NCBI GenBank assembly: GCA_035578905.1
Contig: JAQJVL010000176.1
Span: 620,001 to 684,000, forward strand
Length of the DNA stretch: 64,000 nucleotides
Origin: Stictocephala bisonia
Taxonomy: Eukaryota > Arthropoda > Insecta > Hemiptera > Membracidae
Reading direction: 5' to 3'
Under the pieces are notes generated by a model, which ran no database searches, had not been told where the DNA came from, and saw only the letters and a program-made list of their open reading frames with translations. This document shows, piece after piece, positions 13,750-28,619 of the stretch. Numbering within the stretch: position 1 is the first letter of the stretch; each line of letters starts with the position of its first letter. The position numbers and the translations under genes were made by a program.

Positions 13750-13998
13750 GAAGTTGACAGGTGCTCTCTTCTTTGAAGTTGACAGGTGCTCTCTTCTTTG
13801 AAGTTGACAGGTGCTCTCTTCTTTGAAGTTGACAGGTGCTCTCTTCTTTGAAGTTGACAGGTGCTCTCTTCTTTGAAGTTGACAGGTGCTCTCTTCTTTC
13901 AAGTTGACAGGTGCTCTCTTCTTTGAAGTTGACAGGTGCTCTCTTCTTTGAAGTTGACAGGTGCTCTCTTCTTTGAGTTGACAGGTGCTCTCTTCTTT
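13750..13998. repeat. Minisatellite, 25-bp unit (10 copies)
   Basis: Ten near-identical copies of gaagttgacaggtgctctct plus tcttt. The last junction has lost one base (ctttgagttg), and one copy has caag for gaag. Because 25 is not a multiple of three and the unit has no stop in several frames, it creates spurious open frames with a 25-residue period on the minus strand. Confidence 0.97.
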
Positions 13999-14436
13999 GC
14001 TGATGCATTTCCAAACGCGATGAAATTGGCTCCACTTCTAAGAAAGATAATCTTTAAGGAGTGAATAATTTATAAAGAGATTCCCAATTAAAACATCAAT
14101 TTAAATTTCAAGCATACGCTATTTATCGAAATTAGTTACAAATTAAGGAGATCTATTTACACTTCCCTTACAAACTTACTCGTACTTTATTATTTGCATG
14201 TTTAAAGCTCACAAGTAAGTTACCAATTATTTAAAAAATTTTAATAATATGCTAGATGGATTATTAATTCATTCAAACATTTTACATAGCCTGCAAATAA
14301 TAAATGCCAATGCAATTCTTTTGTTATAATTTAAAATTACTGTGATATTTGTTTTAAATGCTCGTATATTCCTAAACGACATAAACATTTAGTAGTATCA
14401 TTTACGGTACCCAAACCTACATTAATGGCTACCCGA
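13999..14436. other. AT-rich spacer between minisatellites
   Basis: Unique AT-rich sequence with no open frame, RNA gene or repeat that I can support. Confidence 0.5.
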
Positions 14437-14835
14437 GATGATCATGTGTAATGTACAAGTTGATCACGGAATCTACCCAGGTTAATCGTGGGTACAGCCC
14501 AAGTTGATCACGGAATATACCCAGGTTAATCGTGAGTACAGCCCAAGTTGATCACGAAACTAGGTTCGTCGTGGGTACAGCCCAAGTTTATCACGGAATC
14601 TACCCAGGTTCATCATGGGTACAGCCCAAGTTGATCACGGAATATACCCAGGTTAATCGTGGGTACAGCCCAAGTTGATCACGGAATCTACCCAGGTTCG
14701 TCGTGGGTACAGCCCAAGTTGATCACGGAATCTACCCAGGTTCGTCATGGGTACAGCCCAAGGTTATCACGGAATTTACCCAGGTTCATCGTGGGTACAG
14801 CCCAAGTTGATCACGGGTGGCTACTCTAGTTGATC
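14437..14835. repeat. Minisatellite, 44-bp unit (about 9 copies)
   Basis: Tandem copies of a unit containing cccaagttgatcacggaat, then acccaggttaatcgtgggt and acag. The period is 44 bp (14461 to 14505). One copy near 14555 has a short deletion (gatcacgaaactaggttcg). The same motif in inverse, decayed form occurs at 5890-6190. Confidence 0.93.
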
Positions 14836-15536
14836 GCCGTCCTAGGGTTATGGTAAATGACGTCATAGGCCATTTAATTGACCAACCCACATAATAGGCG
14901 CTGCTATTTAAATTATTTTACTTTGTAAATATTTTTTGTGTGCATATATGCATGTTAATGTATATTTGCTTAATTAAACATATCAACTGGACACACATAT
15001 TTTATTCGCAATGTGTGTTTCTTTCCTAAAACATGTAAAGATACGATATATCTGAGAAAGTTTATTTATTGAACCTTAAGGAATCATTACCAAATTTTGA
15101 AGTATATATGTATCATTATACAGTGAAAGTTAACTAAAAAACTAAGATATATATATCCACAGTAAAATAAAACAAACAAATGCATGGTTTTTAACAGCCA
15201 ACACTCATCGGTGGTTGAGTTCACTAAGTGTAGCGTGGGAGTTCAGAATTCAAAGTCATTGTTATATTCTGGCTATAGAAGCTGTCCACAACTAGCAATC
15301 AACGTGTGATGTTGATTGTAGACAGCAAACATACAAAGGTGGGCTGAGTGTGGGCGTGAGGCGAATGCAGGTATCTTATTAACCGAACCTTCAAAGATGA
15401 TCTGTGATTACAAATTTATCATAAATAATAGAAAAGTATCAAATCTCTAACAGGGATACAAACATAACACTTTTAGGTCACGTAGAGAATTGTATTATTC
15501 GTAATAGTCAGTTTATTTATCGTAAGTAAAATAAAT
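14836..15536. other. AT-rich intergenic stretch with one small hairpin
   Basis: Unique sequence. A small interrupted palindrome at 15281-15326 pairs gctgtc with gacagc and caatcaac with gttgattg. No coding region is supported. Confidence 0.45.
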
Positions 15537-15731
15537 AGTTTTTAAATTAGCATAGTACGTGTTGGTACATATACAGTACAAGTGAATGTCACACAACACA
15601 AATATACTACAATGCAAGTATAAAATGTACAAACATACTACAATACAAGTAAAAAAATGAACAAACGTTATGATCGATAACGGTGAAGCACGTTGACATT
15701 CTTCAGACCAGAGAGATTCACAAAAGAGATT
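15537..15731 (-). mobile_element. Relic of a Penelope-like element terminal repeat
   Basis: This segment aligns throughout with 35855-36039, the inverted terminal repeat of the PLE. Shared blocks include gtgttggtacatatacagta, gtcacacaacacaaat, and the end cagaccagagrgattcacaa. It has about 10-15% differences by eye. On the minus strand it keeps ctggtctgaaga (the hammerhead-like core) but has gtta where the active copies have gaaa, so the ribozyme is decayed. It represents an older, truncated insertion of the same family. Confidence 0.85.
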
Positions 15732-16989
15732 GTTCAAATAGATTTTATGTGCAATATTTTAGGGTATTTGTAGGAGATATAATGAATGAAGATATAGGGT
15801 ACTAGACTGGGAAATACAACATGAGAAACAGGAGATAAGTAAACATATTTTGGAAGATAATTCTTCAAATATAAAAAAAAACATTGAAGCACAACACAGT
15901 AAGCAGATTTCCATATTACTGGCACATTCATTAGCCTGGAGAGAGACTGAGTTGTAAAACAGGTAGGTAATATATCTCATATTATTTAAAGTAATGTGGC
16001 TGTTGATTTCATAAAAAATAATAAATGCACTTATTAATAGTCGTTTATATAAAAAGATTGTGTTCACCCACCAACATTATGTGAAACTTGGTGAGCTCAC
16101 CTATCATATATGTTGACGAGTCCACCCACCCACTTAGTGTGGGTCACCCAACTAATGTGCTGATGAACGACACTCCACCCACCCATCACTCTCTCCTACA
16201 CGTTTATGGATGTTGGTAGATTAAGCCTATGACAGTATTGTAATTTCAATTTTAACTCGATATTTACTTTATCGATGCTATTGTTTGATTTTTACTGGTT
16301 GTACGTACTGAAATATTGTCAATAAAAATCAATAAATGGTAACTACAGTGTTGCCTTTCAGTGATAAAAAATGGTTGATGTTAGACTTTTTATGTTCCAA
16401 TCAAGTGTATTGACAAAAACCTCCCAAACAAAGCTTTTGTGAAGCTAAATAATCTACGTTGAAAGGAGTTTCAAAATTAAGTTGCTTTTTGTACAAAACA
16501 CTGTACGTGTTCCTGAATTGGTTAATTTTATTAGGTACAAGCCTCCTTTACAAGCTTTATTTTGTTGAGGGCAATGATTAATTTTTACTACACAATCCCC
16601 GAATAATGAAATATGCAGCAAGATACGGTTTTCGGTGGCCAGAACACTTATATATATAGTATAAATAATAAACACTATAAATAATATAATATATATAATT
16701 TTTTTAAATTTTGTTATACTATATACAGTATGTATTAATATAAACATTTATTTTCCATGTATTCACAATATATATTAATTCAAACATTATTTTCGTAAAA
16801 TAGTTTGATTTTTACTAAATTTATAATCGTAGTAAATGACATTTAATAGTAAAAGTTTAACAATATATTAAAACGCAGGGCTCAATTAAATTTAACTAGA
16901 TATAGCAATGAGATAGTCTTTAACTTATTTTAGTAACCGAAAAAAAAATTATGTATTTGTACCGTTCACATCGCATATATTTGTTTTCA
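15732..16989. other. AT-rich intergenic stretch with a short CCACCCA-rich patch
   Basis: No gene is supported. Short frames on the minus strand are low-complexity AT. At about 16068-16195 there is a degenerate patch of cacccaccca words with a tgtgggtcaccc segment, resembling the CCACCCA cores of the minisatellites at 28620 and 32325. Confidence 0.45.
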
Positions 16990-17910
16990 ATATCGTGTGT
17001 ATGTGGCTGGGTGGAGAGACCTCAGAATCATATATTTTGAGTGATGGGAAGGTCCTCTACAACATAAGTGTAAGTTGGGTCGGAGGGTTTTCAATATCGT
17101 GTGTTTGTGGCTGGGTGGAGGAACCTCAGAATCATATATTTTGAGTGATGGGAAGGCCCTCTACGACATAAGTGTAAGTTGGGTCGGACTACTTTCAACG
17201 TCGTGTGTTTGTGGCTGGGTGGAGGGACCTTCAGAATCATATATTTTGAGTGATGGGAAGGCCCTCTACGACATAAGTGTAAGTTGGGTGGGAGGGCTTT
17301 CAACATCGTGTGTTTGTGGCTGGAGGGAGGGACCTTGAGAGTCATGCGTGTCGGAGGGTTAGAAAGCCTTCTACGACTTTAGTGAGAATTGGGTGGGAGA
17401 GCAATCAAAATGTGTGTATGTGGCTGGGTGAAAAGGTCTTCAAAATCATAGATGTCTGGGGGCTAGAATGCCTTCTACGACGTAAGTGTGTGAGTTGGGT
17501 GGGAGAGCATTCAACATGTGTATGGGACAAGGCTGGGTGGAAGGGACTTCAAAGTCATATATGTATGGGGGCTAGAAGGCCTTCTACGACGTAAATGTTG
17601 GTTGGGTGGGAGGGAATTCAACACGTGTGAATGTGGCTGGGTGGAAGGGACCTCAAAGTCATATATGTATGGGGGCTAGAAGGCCTTCTACGACGTAAGT
17701 GTTAGTTGGGTGGGAGGGCATTCAACACGTGTGAATGTGGTTGGGTGGAAGGGACCTCAAAGTCATATATGTATGGGGGCTAGAAGGCCTTCTATGACGT
17801 AAGTGTCAGTTGGGTGGGAGGGCATTCAACACGTGTGAATGTGGCTGGGTGGAAGGGACCTCAAAGTCATATATGTATGGAGCTAGAAGGCCATTAACGA
17901 CGTAAGTGTT
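16990..17910. repeat. Tandem repeat, about 104-bp unit (about 9 copies)
   Basis: Repeated blocks tgtggctgggtggaaggga, cctcaaagtcatatatgtat, gggggctagaaggccttcta and gttgggtgggagggcattca. The spacing is 104 bp between 17625 and 17729. The first three copies are a divergent subfamily (atattttgagtgatgggaag). Apparent open frames on both strands are by-products of the repeat. Confidence 0.93.
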
Positions 17911-20055
<2,145 letters not shown>

Positions 20056-20542
20056 CACTCACTCACTCCCTCTTTCATTTACTCACACACTCCTTCATTC
20101 ACCCACTCACTACCTCTCTCCCTTCCACACTCACTCTCCGTCATTCATTCACTCACTTACTCCCGCACTTACTCCCTCCCTACTTTATTTACTCACACAC
20201 TCACTCATGTATACGTACACGAAAGTATATGTATGTATAAATTATAACCCACTTCCAGGCCGACTTTAATTTAGGAACCAACAGAAAATCTGAGAATGTT
20301 TAATCCCCACAAAACAAAAACGGTGGCTGTGATTATTGAGCTGCCCTCAATGTTTTACTTTAAATAAAATAAAAAATACATATTTCACACAGTAAAAGAT
20401 TTATACGAAATATGATGCGCATTAGGATCAAATTTTTATGTAATTAACAGGAAAGCTGTAACATTTTAATTATATCTTGATTGTAACTGAGCCGTTGGTT
20501 GTAGAACAAACATTATGGTGATACACTCTAAAATTACAACTG

Positions 20543-20818
20543 GGATCACATGTCAAATGACGCAACTGGAATATGTTTACTAAGATGTTGCAGGAAACTA
20601 TCAGGCCAATGATTGGTCTCCTGCAGGATAGTAATTGGCATCTAGCGGGTGGGTTATTTACTAATGAAGTAGACAGTGGATCTCATGTCAAATGACGCAA
20701 CTGGAATATGTTTACTAAGGTGTTGCAGGAAACTATCAGGCTAATGATTGGTCTCCTGCAGATAGTAATTGGCATCTAGCGGGTGGGTTGTTTACTAATG
20801 AAGTAGACAGTGGATCTC
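20543..20818. repeat. Tandem duplication of a 135-bp segment
   Basis: The segment starting ggatcacatgtcaaatgacg at 20543 is repeated from 20678 with only a handful of substitutions (agatgttg/aggtgttg, gccaatg/gctaatg) and one 1-bp deletion in the second copy. A third start (ggatctc) follows at 20812. Within each copy, aatgattgg and ccaatt-like words surround ctcctgcag. No coding function is seen. Confidence 0.9.
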
Positions 20819-21230
20819 TTAAGTTCATGAAAATGCGTATATAAATAAGTGCATTGATTTGTTATCCTGGGCAGTACGTTTAAGAGGAACTTTACTTCTA
20901 TTAAATTTTACCAACTGCATTTACAACCATTTTTGAGGTGCCACAATTTTTATTATTTAATATTTTTTAGGTTGACAAATATTAATGATTTTTTTATTTT
21001 GAATAAATTAAAATTCAATTTGAATTTATTAAATTCAGTGAATGGAATTGAATTCCATTCAAATTAGGCAGTGTTAAGGTTGCTTGCAGCCTGATTAATT
21101 GTATAGTTTATAATAGATGATATTTTTTTACAAATAGTAAATAAAAGTTGTAATTGTTTAAATTTTCTTTCCATTGTATAACAATACAGATATGTGTTCA
21201 TCAATTAGCAGTTTTTTTCTATCAAATCTT

Positions 21231-22019
<789 letters not shown>

Positions 22020-23082
22020 AATCAATGAAGTTCTTTCTATATCTTTAAACGGTGAGCATTTACATGTAACTGGAATTGAACGTTTTATTACATATATTTA
22101 CAATAAATATTTTAGTAAACTAAATAACCATTTATGATTATGATAATAATTATATTTATTTCCAAAACCAGCCTATTGCGGGCACTAAACCCGTACATAG
22201 GGCGGAACAATGTTATATTGTACAAAGAAACATGTTAAATGTATAAATATAAACAAATATTTTACAAACAAGTAAGTAATATTAAAATTAAATAATAAAT
22301 GTGGTATTGGTAATATTTTAACTATCATTAACAAGACAATCTTTCTCATTTAACTGTAAAAACATTTTTCATATTAGTTTGGTCCTTGTGGTCCGTTCGT
22401 AAATTATTACTATTATTATTTTAATATGTATAATTGTCAATAAATCACCTGTAAACGTGAGACATCTACGTTGGAGTGGTCTAATATTGCACAGTGTCAT
22501 GCTCGAGTGACGCTGAACATTAGTCAAGCCGTCCTGTCAACACATCCCCCATCCCCCCCTCACTGAGTGGTGACACAGTTGGCATGTACGCATACAGTCG
22601 TGGTGATGGCTGTAGCCCATTTCCACACAATTACTACTACTCAGGTAGTAACTTAATTTCAGAGCTGTTTTATAAACTTAAACAATTAAATTAGCATTTA
22701 AAAGCTTCAAGTGACAACCTTACAAATATGAAGATAGATTATAAAGTTTAAATACCGAATTTAAATGAAATATCTATCAATATCAAAGTAAATATTGCCA
22801 GTCTTAGCCATTAGTCATCACTGTTGTGGTAAATCTATCATCTTATACATACACATTCAAAAATATCTTAACAATTTCTCTGATAGTGTCAGTCAACTAA
22901 AAAATAAACAGCACAAGAATCAATATTTCAAGTTCTCTGTATATATTGTAAAAAATATATTATTCTATTGTTATATTCTGTAATTGTTTTTCTATTCAAT
23001 TTTATTGTCATATTATTGTGACTATTGTATATTGGCGGATGCCGTTGAAAGAATATAAATAAATAAACTATAGGAAGCTATA
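22020..23082. other. Intergenic stretch ending in a LINE-like 3' tail
   Basis: No coding region is supported. The end (about 22940-23075) reads tattggcggatgccgttgaa then agaatataaataaataaac. That resembles the 3' tail of a jockey/CR1-type LINE on the plus strand, heavily 5'-truncated. The rest is AT-rich and unassigned. Confidence 0.35.
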
Positions 23083-23965
23083 CAAGGTTGGGCAAAACAC
23101 TGGAATATATTAATTATTTTAAAACTATTGAAAGAAATGCAATGAAACTTTGTAGTTATGTACATGACCCTCTACCAAACATTTATACATACTTTATTTG
23201 TTTTTTGCATAGCCAAGTGATGACCCATGAAGGAAGTCTTACAAAATTTTAATTTAAGCCTACCTAGAGTTAGGTATAACTCTAGGTAGGCTTACATTTA
23301 CAAATACTTTTAAAATTAGGAATCATTTTAAAAGTATTTGTACAATACAAAAGTTCAAACCTGAGGTCAAAAGATCAACAAGTCTGAAAATATAGTCACT
23401 CAAAGAATTAGTGTCATATAACTAATTAATTCTTCTTAGTTATACGGCTATTTATTTTACAGTTTGAGGTCCCTGTGCTTGAGTACGTGTTGTTGATTGT
23501 TAACAATCGAAACAAAAAACTGCTTTTAAAAATAACTATGTTATTTAACAAAAATAAAATTAATTAAAATACTTAGGTAGGAGAACATGAATTAATTTAT
23601 CATATTCAGTCAGTTAAATTATTGGTCTACGCAGCAATAGATAATAAATATACTATCCTTTTTCTTAAACAGTATTAGTTATTTGACATTAAATTCTTTG
23701 AGTAGCTATATTTTTTGACTGGATCATGTTTTTGACCTCAGGTTTGCACTTTTGTGTTTTACAAGCAAAAACCTTTCAAATGAGGTATAACTCGAGGTAG
23801 GTTTGACATTTTTAAGACTTCCTTCATGGGCCATTTCCTGGCTACACGAAGAACAAATAAAATATGACTAAATGTTTGGTAGAGGGACATGTACATAACT
23901 AATACGTTTCATTATATTTCTTTCAATAGTTTTAAAAGTAATATATATATCCCAAACTTGTGCCT
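23083..23965. mobile_element. Foldback element with nested perfect hairpins
   Basis: The left arm (about 23083-23400) is the imperfect reverse complement of the right arm (about 23690-23962). Shared blocks include taccaaacattta / aaatgtttggta, gacccatgaaggaagtctt / aagacttccttcatgggcc and aaacctgaggtcaaaa / tttttgacctcaggttt. The left arm also holds two perfect hairpins absent from the right arm: 18-bp arms at 23255-23272 and 23277-23294 (loop ggta), and 17-18-bp arms at 23299-23316 and 23325-23342. No transposase frame is present. The family is not recognised. Confidence 0.85.
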
Positions 23966-23978
23966 AAACCTGTACATA

Positions 23979-24159
23979 CAGAGTGAAAAAAAATATGGAA
24001 ACGCTTTCACAACTTTTCTATGACTTCACTGGTAAAATTGAAATCTTGTACATCATCATGGCTACAAAGAACACAGTTTTTGACGCCATTAGCGACATTT
24101 CATCTATTCAGGGGGGTGGCCCACGTCTCCATATTCCATTTCCATATTTTTCCACCCTG
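23979..24159. mobile_element. MITE, 181 bp, TA target-site duplication
   Basis: The terminal inverted repeats start CAGRGTG and continue as aaaaa, then atatggaaa. The left end is cagagtgaaaaaaaatatgg; the right end on the complement is cagggtggaaaaatatgg. Both ends are flanked by TA (23977-23978 and 24160-24161), as expected for Tc1/mariner-type insertions. The interior has no transposase. It sits directly beside the foldback element. Confidence 0.75.
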
Positions 24160-24161
24160 TA

Positions 24162-24998
24162 TAATTTATACTATAAATTATAAACATAAATTAATTAAGA
24201 GATATATCCATATATTTTACCATAAATTTAATCAATGCCATTGATTCCTCCATCTGTGACATATTTTTTAAAGTATGAGTATTACTTAAGTTTTATGTGT
24301 CCTGTTAAATGGCTGACTGTACACACATAATTATACTATAGGGCTGAAACCTCAGCGTTTTCAACATTAATAATACAAATGGATTTATTATTGAACGTTT
24401 TTAACAGAAAGGTATGATATTTTTTCTACTTTTAATATTTATATGCTACAGATTTATAATGGAGTACGAAGCAAAAAAGAGAATAATAAGAATTATGATC
24501 AGTAGAAGGGTGAAAGAGTTGCGTACATGAGCTGGCCTACAACATTACCTGAACTGTATCTGTTCGAGGATGTAAAACATATGCATGAAAGTACAGAAAA
24601 TTATCAGAGTAGGTATATAAATCACAATCATATAAAAGGAAGAGAAATAATTCGAGAACTTCACGACTGGCTTTGAAAAAAGGAACTTTTAGATTGATAA
24701 TAAAGTTTAAGATAAAATACCTAAAGTAGTAATGAACTTGTGAAACAGCAAACTTTTCTTTAGTTCGATAGAAGTTCTTTCTCAGTAAAGTGCTTATGCA
24801 GGATAAGGATGTAATCAGTAAAAAAGGAGGTTCATCAAAAGGTAAATGAACATTTTATTTATTTTTGAAGTTATACTTCTTTGCGCCCGTTAGACACTTT
24901 GGGATGGGATGTTGGTCGAGAAACCGCGTCACGCTGAAAAGTAAGAACAAATTTTTAAGAACTATCGATTAATCGATTGTACGTTTTTTGTATGCTTT
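24162..24998. other. AT-rich intergenic stretch, nothing recognised
   Basis: No repeat, RNA gene or coding region that I can support. Confidence 0.5.
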
Positions 24999-25197
24999 AA
25001 AAAAAAAAAAAAAAATCCCAGATTCTTTTGAAGCCGGAATTAACAATACCAAGTTTCAACACCGATAGCGCTGCAAGACAGTAGGGTCACCGAATCCACA
25101 ATATATACATACACTGATTCATTTCGACGACACTACTGTCTTGTAGCGCCGCTGGTGGCTAAGCTAGGAATTACTAATCCCGGCTTCAATAAGATTT
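24999..25197. mobile_element. Small foldback/hairpin element next to an A17 run
   Basis: After a poly(A) run at about 24999-25015, the segment 25020-25097 is imperfectly complementary to 25120-25197. Paired blocks are attcttttgaagccgg / cccggcttcaataagat, ccgatagcgctgcaagacag / ctgtcttgtagcgccgctgg and agtgt/acact-like words. It is short and non-coding. The family is not recognised. Confidence 0.65.
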
Positions 25198-26840
25198 ACC
25201 CCCTCCACTGCCCATGTCCAGACCTGTGTATATGATTGTGGTTGCCGGATAGCATCAGTAGGTTTCTTATATTCGTTGATGTGTCATGTGCCTCAGTGTT
25301 TTGATAGTTTGAGTTTTGATTTATGTCTGAGTTTTTGGTGGTTTTTGAATAATATTTTGATATATTTTAAATTATTTTGGTGAAGTATTGATGGCGTTTC
25401 AATGATTTGTTTCTTGGGTTATAACAATTATTTATAGTTAACCGGCCTCAATTATAGTCTATTTGGACTTTCAGAATGGCCAAAGAAGTATAACTTCCAC
25501 CGTATGGTCCGACGCACACCCAATTTTTTTTAAATATTTAAATGTTGAATACAACTTAGGGTTGTAGTTTTAGGACTAAACTACCTAAGACCATTACAAC
25601 ATTATTTAAACCATTACAAAGAACATTTAATTAAAATATTTATTCATTGATATACGTTATATTTCAAAAGTCATTATATTTCTTAAAACAATAACTTTCT
25701 TTAGATATACTACAATTTACTAACTTGGTATATACATGGTTTCTACTTAACCTTCCAAATCATACTTATATGTAGGGTGAGTGAAGGGCATCACCGTAGT
25801 ATGTGGGAAGCTAGGTGAATCATCATGTTTTTACTTAGGCCAAACTAAAAAAAGGAACAACTGATTCATATCTAAAATATTGCTTCCAGTAATTCAACCT
25901 AAACAATGAAGAGAATACAGTGGGTTTACTTAGAATGAGCTTTAAGAGTGACATATATGATCCTTCTATTCAGTAGCAGAAATCCTTCTGTAGAGAAAAT
26001 CTTATATTGTGCTTTCGAACAGAGATTTACTTTCTTTTCAAACTTATCTCACTGCAATTGTAACTGTGCATTTATTGGTTCATTTTCAACAGTTTCTCTC
26101 ATAATCTTATAATATTAACTAATTAATGTAGTATAGTTTTCATCAAGTTTAAATTGATTAAATTAAGTGTAGAACTAAGTGGCAATATTTGGTAGAGTTT
26201 AATAAATGATTAAAAAACGTCATAAAAGTGATGACGTTATGAATAGTATTTATCATCCAACTGATGTTTCGTTGCTTTTATGTAAAATATAATAAAAAAT
26301 ATAATTATGAAGGATGGCTATAGTTTCAATATTGGCTAGTAATGTCATTTAATTGATGATTGATGGTCAATTATCATCGTAGTAATGATTTATTATTAAA
26401 AACGTCAATTGAAAATCATAACCATCATCATTTTAATATATGATAACTCTCATATCAGTGACGATTGCTTAGTATAAATTAGTTAACAATTAATTATTTC
26501 TAAATATTATCTTAGTTATTATTCATTCATCTAATCTATTTTATATAATAATTGATATCTTTAATGAGTGGTGGTGAAACGTCTGACGACTCTGTCTCAG
26601 TAATTCTGAACAATGAAAGTGATAGCTGGCATCTTAATTGAATTTATCATCTATTTCAATTAAGATATTACTATTACCTTTTTAACGAACCTGAATAAAT
26701 AGTGTAGATACACTCAAAGGAATTTTGTTAAGGAGTACTCTCGAGTTAAAGTTGATTTTTAAGTAGCACAATATGCATTTTAGAATATATTTATGAATCG
26801 TCAGCCTTAAATTTAGTCCTTAACTTAAATTATTTAAGAC
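25198..26840. other. AT-rich intergenic stretch
   Basis: Unique AT-rich sequence with small local palindromes, for example aacgtcataaaagtgatgacgtt near 26217 and cttaattgaa/ttcaattaag at 26632-26665. No gene is supported. Confidence 0.45.
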
Positions 26841-27050
26841 TTTGCCAGTGGCCTTAACCGGAGGGTTCCGATGTTATCGCAAGATAATGTAGTCAAGCAA
26901 CATCGAACGTGGCTGTCCCTTGGATGGGTGGCCTGCCAGGTCACTGGTGGCGGTTCGGAAGTCATCTTTAAGCCGTTGGTCCTCAGGTTGTGTTAGAGAG
27001 GGCTTCTTAGCCCTAACTTCGCATGGAAAAATAAGACATTCTCAATTTTA
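26841..27050 (+). mobile_element. SINE-like dispersed repeat, copy A
   Basis: Shares its layout with 43136-43392 and with the complement of 54797-55067. It starts ttgccagtggccttaaccgg and continues through a ggttcggaagt block, a ttaaagccgttg block and cttcttagccctaacttc, ending near aaaataagaca. The early tggccttaaccgg and the later ggttcggaagt could be decayed pol III A and B boxes, but they are too far apart for a classical tRNA head. It has no ORF. The family name is unknown. Confidence 0.7.
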
Positions 27051-28619
27051 ACCTTTTACTTTTATTTAATGTAAAAACTACAATGTGGTAAGTACTAGTA
27101 AAGCTGTATTTTCGTATAAGCTAATAAGTGGATTACGCGAATTGTTAATATCGATGACTAAACAAACCTTTTGTTTTTCGAACAATGGTCACCGTCAAAC
27201 TGCTGGACTGTTACATATCCAAGCACACATATGGTTTATATAAACTTTATACATGCAAATAAAATTAAAAACGTTAAATAGTTTTACCCTTGAAACACTG
27301 AAAATTTAAGGAAACTATCATTTTTGTAAGACCCCTGCTTTTTTATTCAAATCGACTTTTAGGTTCAACTTCGGTTTTGAAACCAACTTTTGAATAAACT
27401 AGTTAAGTCATCACAGTCCCGTTGAGCTCTAAGCGTTTGTAGCTCCATGATGGTGAAACCTTTATCTATATATTTTTAGGTCTTGCACACTCGGCGAGGA
27501 GTGCATTAGCTGTACAAATATGTAATATTGCTGTACATAAAAGCTTGGTCTAGAAGTGTACATTGCACTCTATGTGATGTTATATTTCCACGCCTACCTT
27601 ATTTTATGGCAACTAACCAGCCTTTAGTATTAAGGAAGGGATACAAATTAAGTTATTTTTTAATAATAATTTTAAGTGAGTGTGAAATATATTAGGAAAA
27701 ATATGTTCTTTAAAACTCACTGTTATTTTTTTAAATATGATTTAACACATAAGGATACTAATCCGTTAATGGGTTAACACACTTATTTTGAACGTTAATT
27801 ACATATTATTTTGATTCATAAATATAACTACAAATTTCCCATGATAATTAAAACATTGTTATAGATACATATTATATTTTAAACCACATAAAGGGTATAC
27901 ATTTACAATCTATTTAAATATCGTCAATTTGAAACTATTTTGATGATTCACATTACTAAATTAATATTTAGATAAAATAATGTTATATTACGATCTACTT
28001 ACTATAATATTTTATTCAGGATGAATAAACTAATTTAGGTCAATATAATGACTTAAAGCGAGTTATAAATATAAATAATAGAGAGTTTTAACTATAAATA
28101 ACAAAGCTTTCAGATTATGACTAATTAATAGGCAAACTAATTTAGACATGTAACTTTTAATATTAACTTTTATTATCAAAATAAAAATTCATTTATAATT
28201 TTTATTCATTAATGCCATTTTATACTCTAGTTGTCTTCAAAGTTAAATATGACAAACATTTCTTTTCGAATTAGATAAACAACTACAATATGCAGAAACT
28301 GGGTATTGAGGATAAACAAGGTAATAAAACGTATTATTAGAATATTACTATGTACAATTCTACTAAATTGTTTAAAGTAAACTTTCGAACTAACTATAAA
28401 AGAGAGAGGGCAATCGAGATAAAGAGAACTGCATTAATTTTTATACGTGTGTAGCCCCCAATAGCTTCCATCTTCCAAATTGATTCAAAGACAATTTTAT
28501 TATATAACACTGAGCCACAATTACACGGCCTTATCGTCTAATGATCCACCTAACGAATATGACTTGTCATGACTCACCCACTAACCCTAACGAGACGACT
28601 TTTGATAAAGTAACAAACA
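27051..28619. other. AT-rich intergenic stretch, nothing recognised
   Basis: No coding region, RNA gene or repeat that I can support. Confidence 0.5.

Noticed and set aside
13693..14035. Minus-strand frames with KKRAPVNF / REHLST repeats
   Set aside because: They are by-products of the 25-bp minisatellite.
17075..17594. Glycine/tryptophan-rich frames (VCGWVEGP...)
   Set aside because: They arise from the 104-bp tandem repeat and change frame between units.
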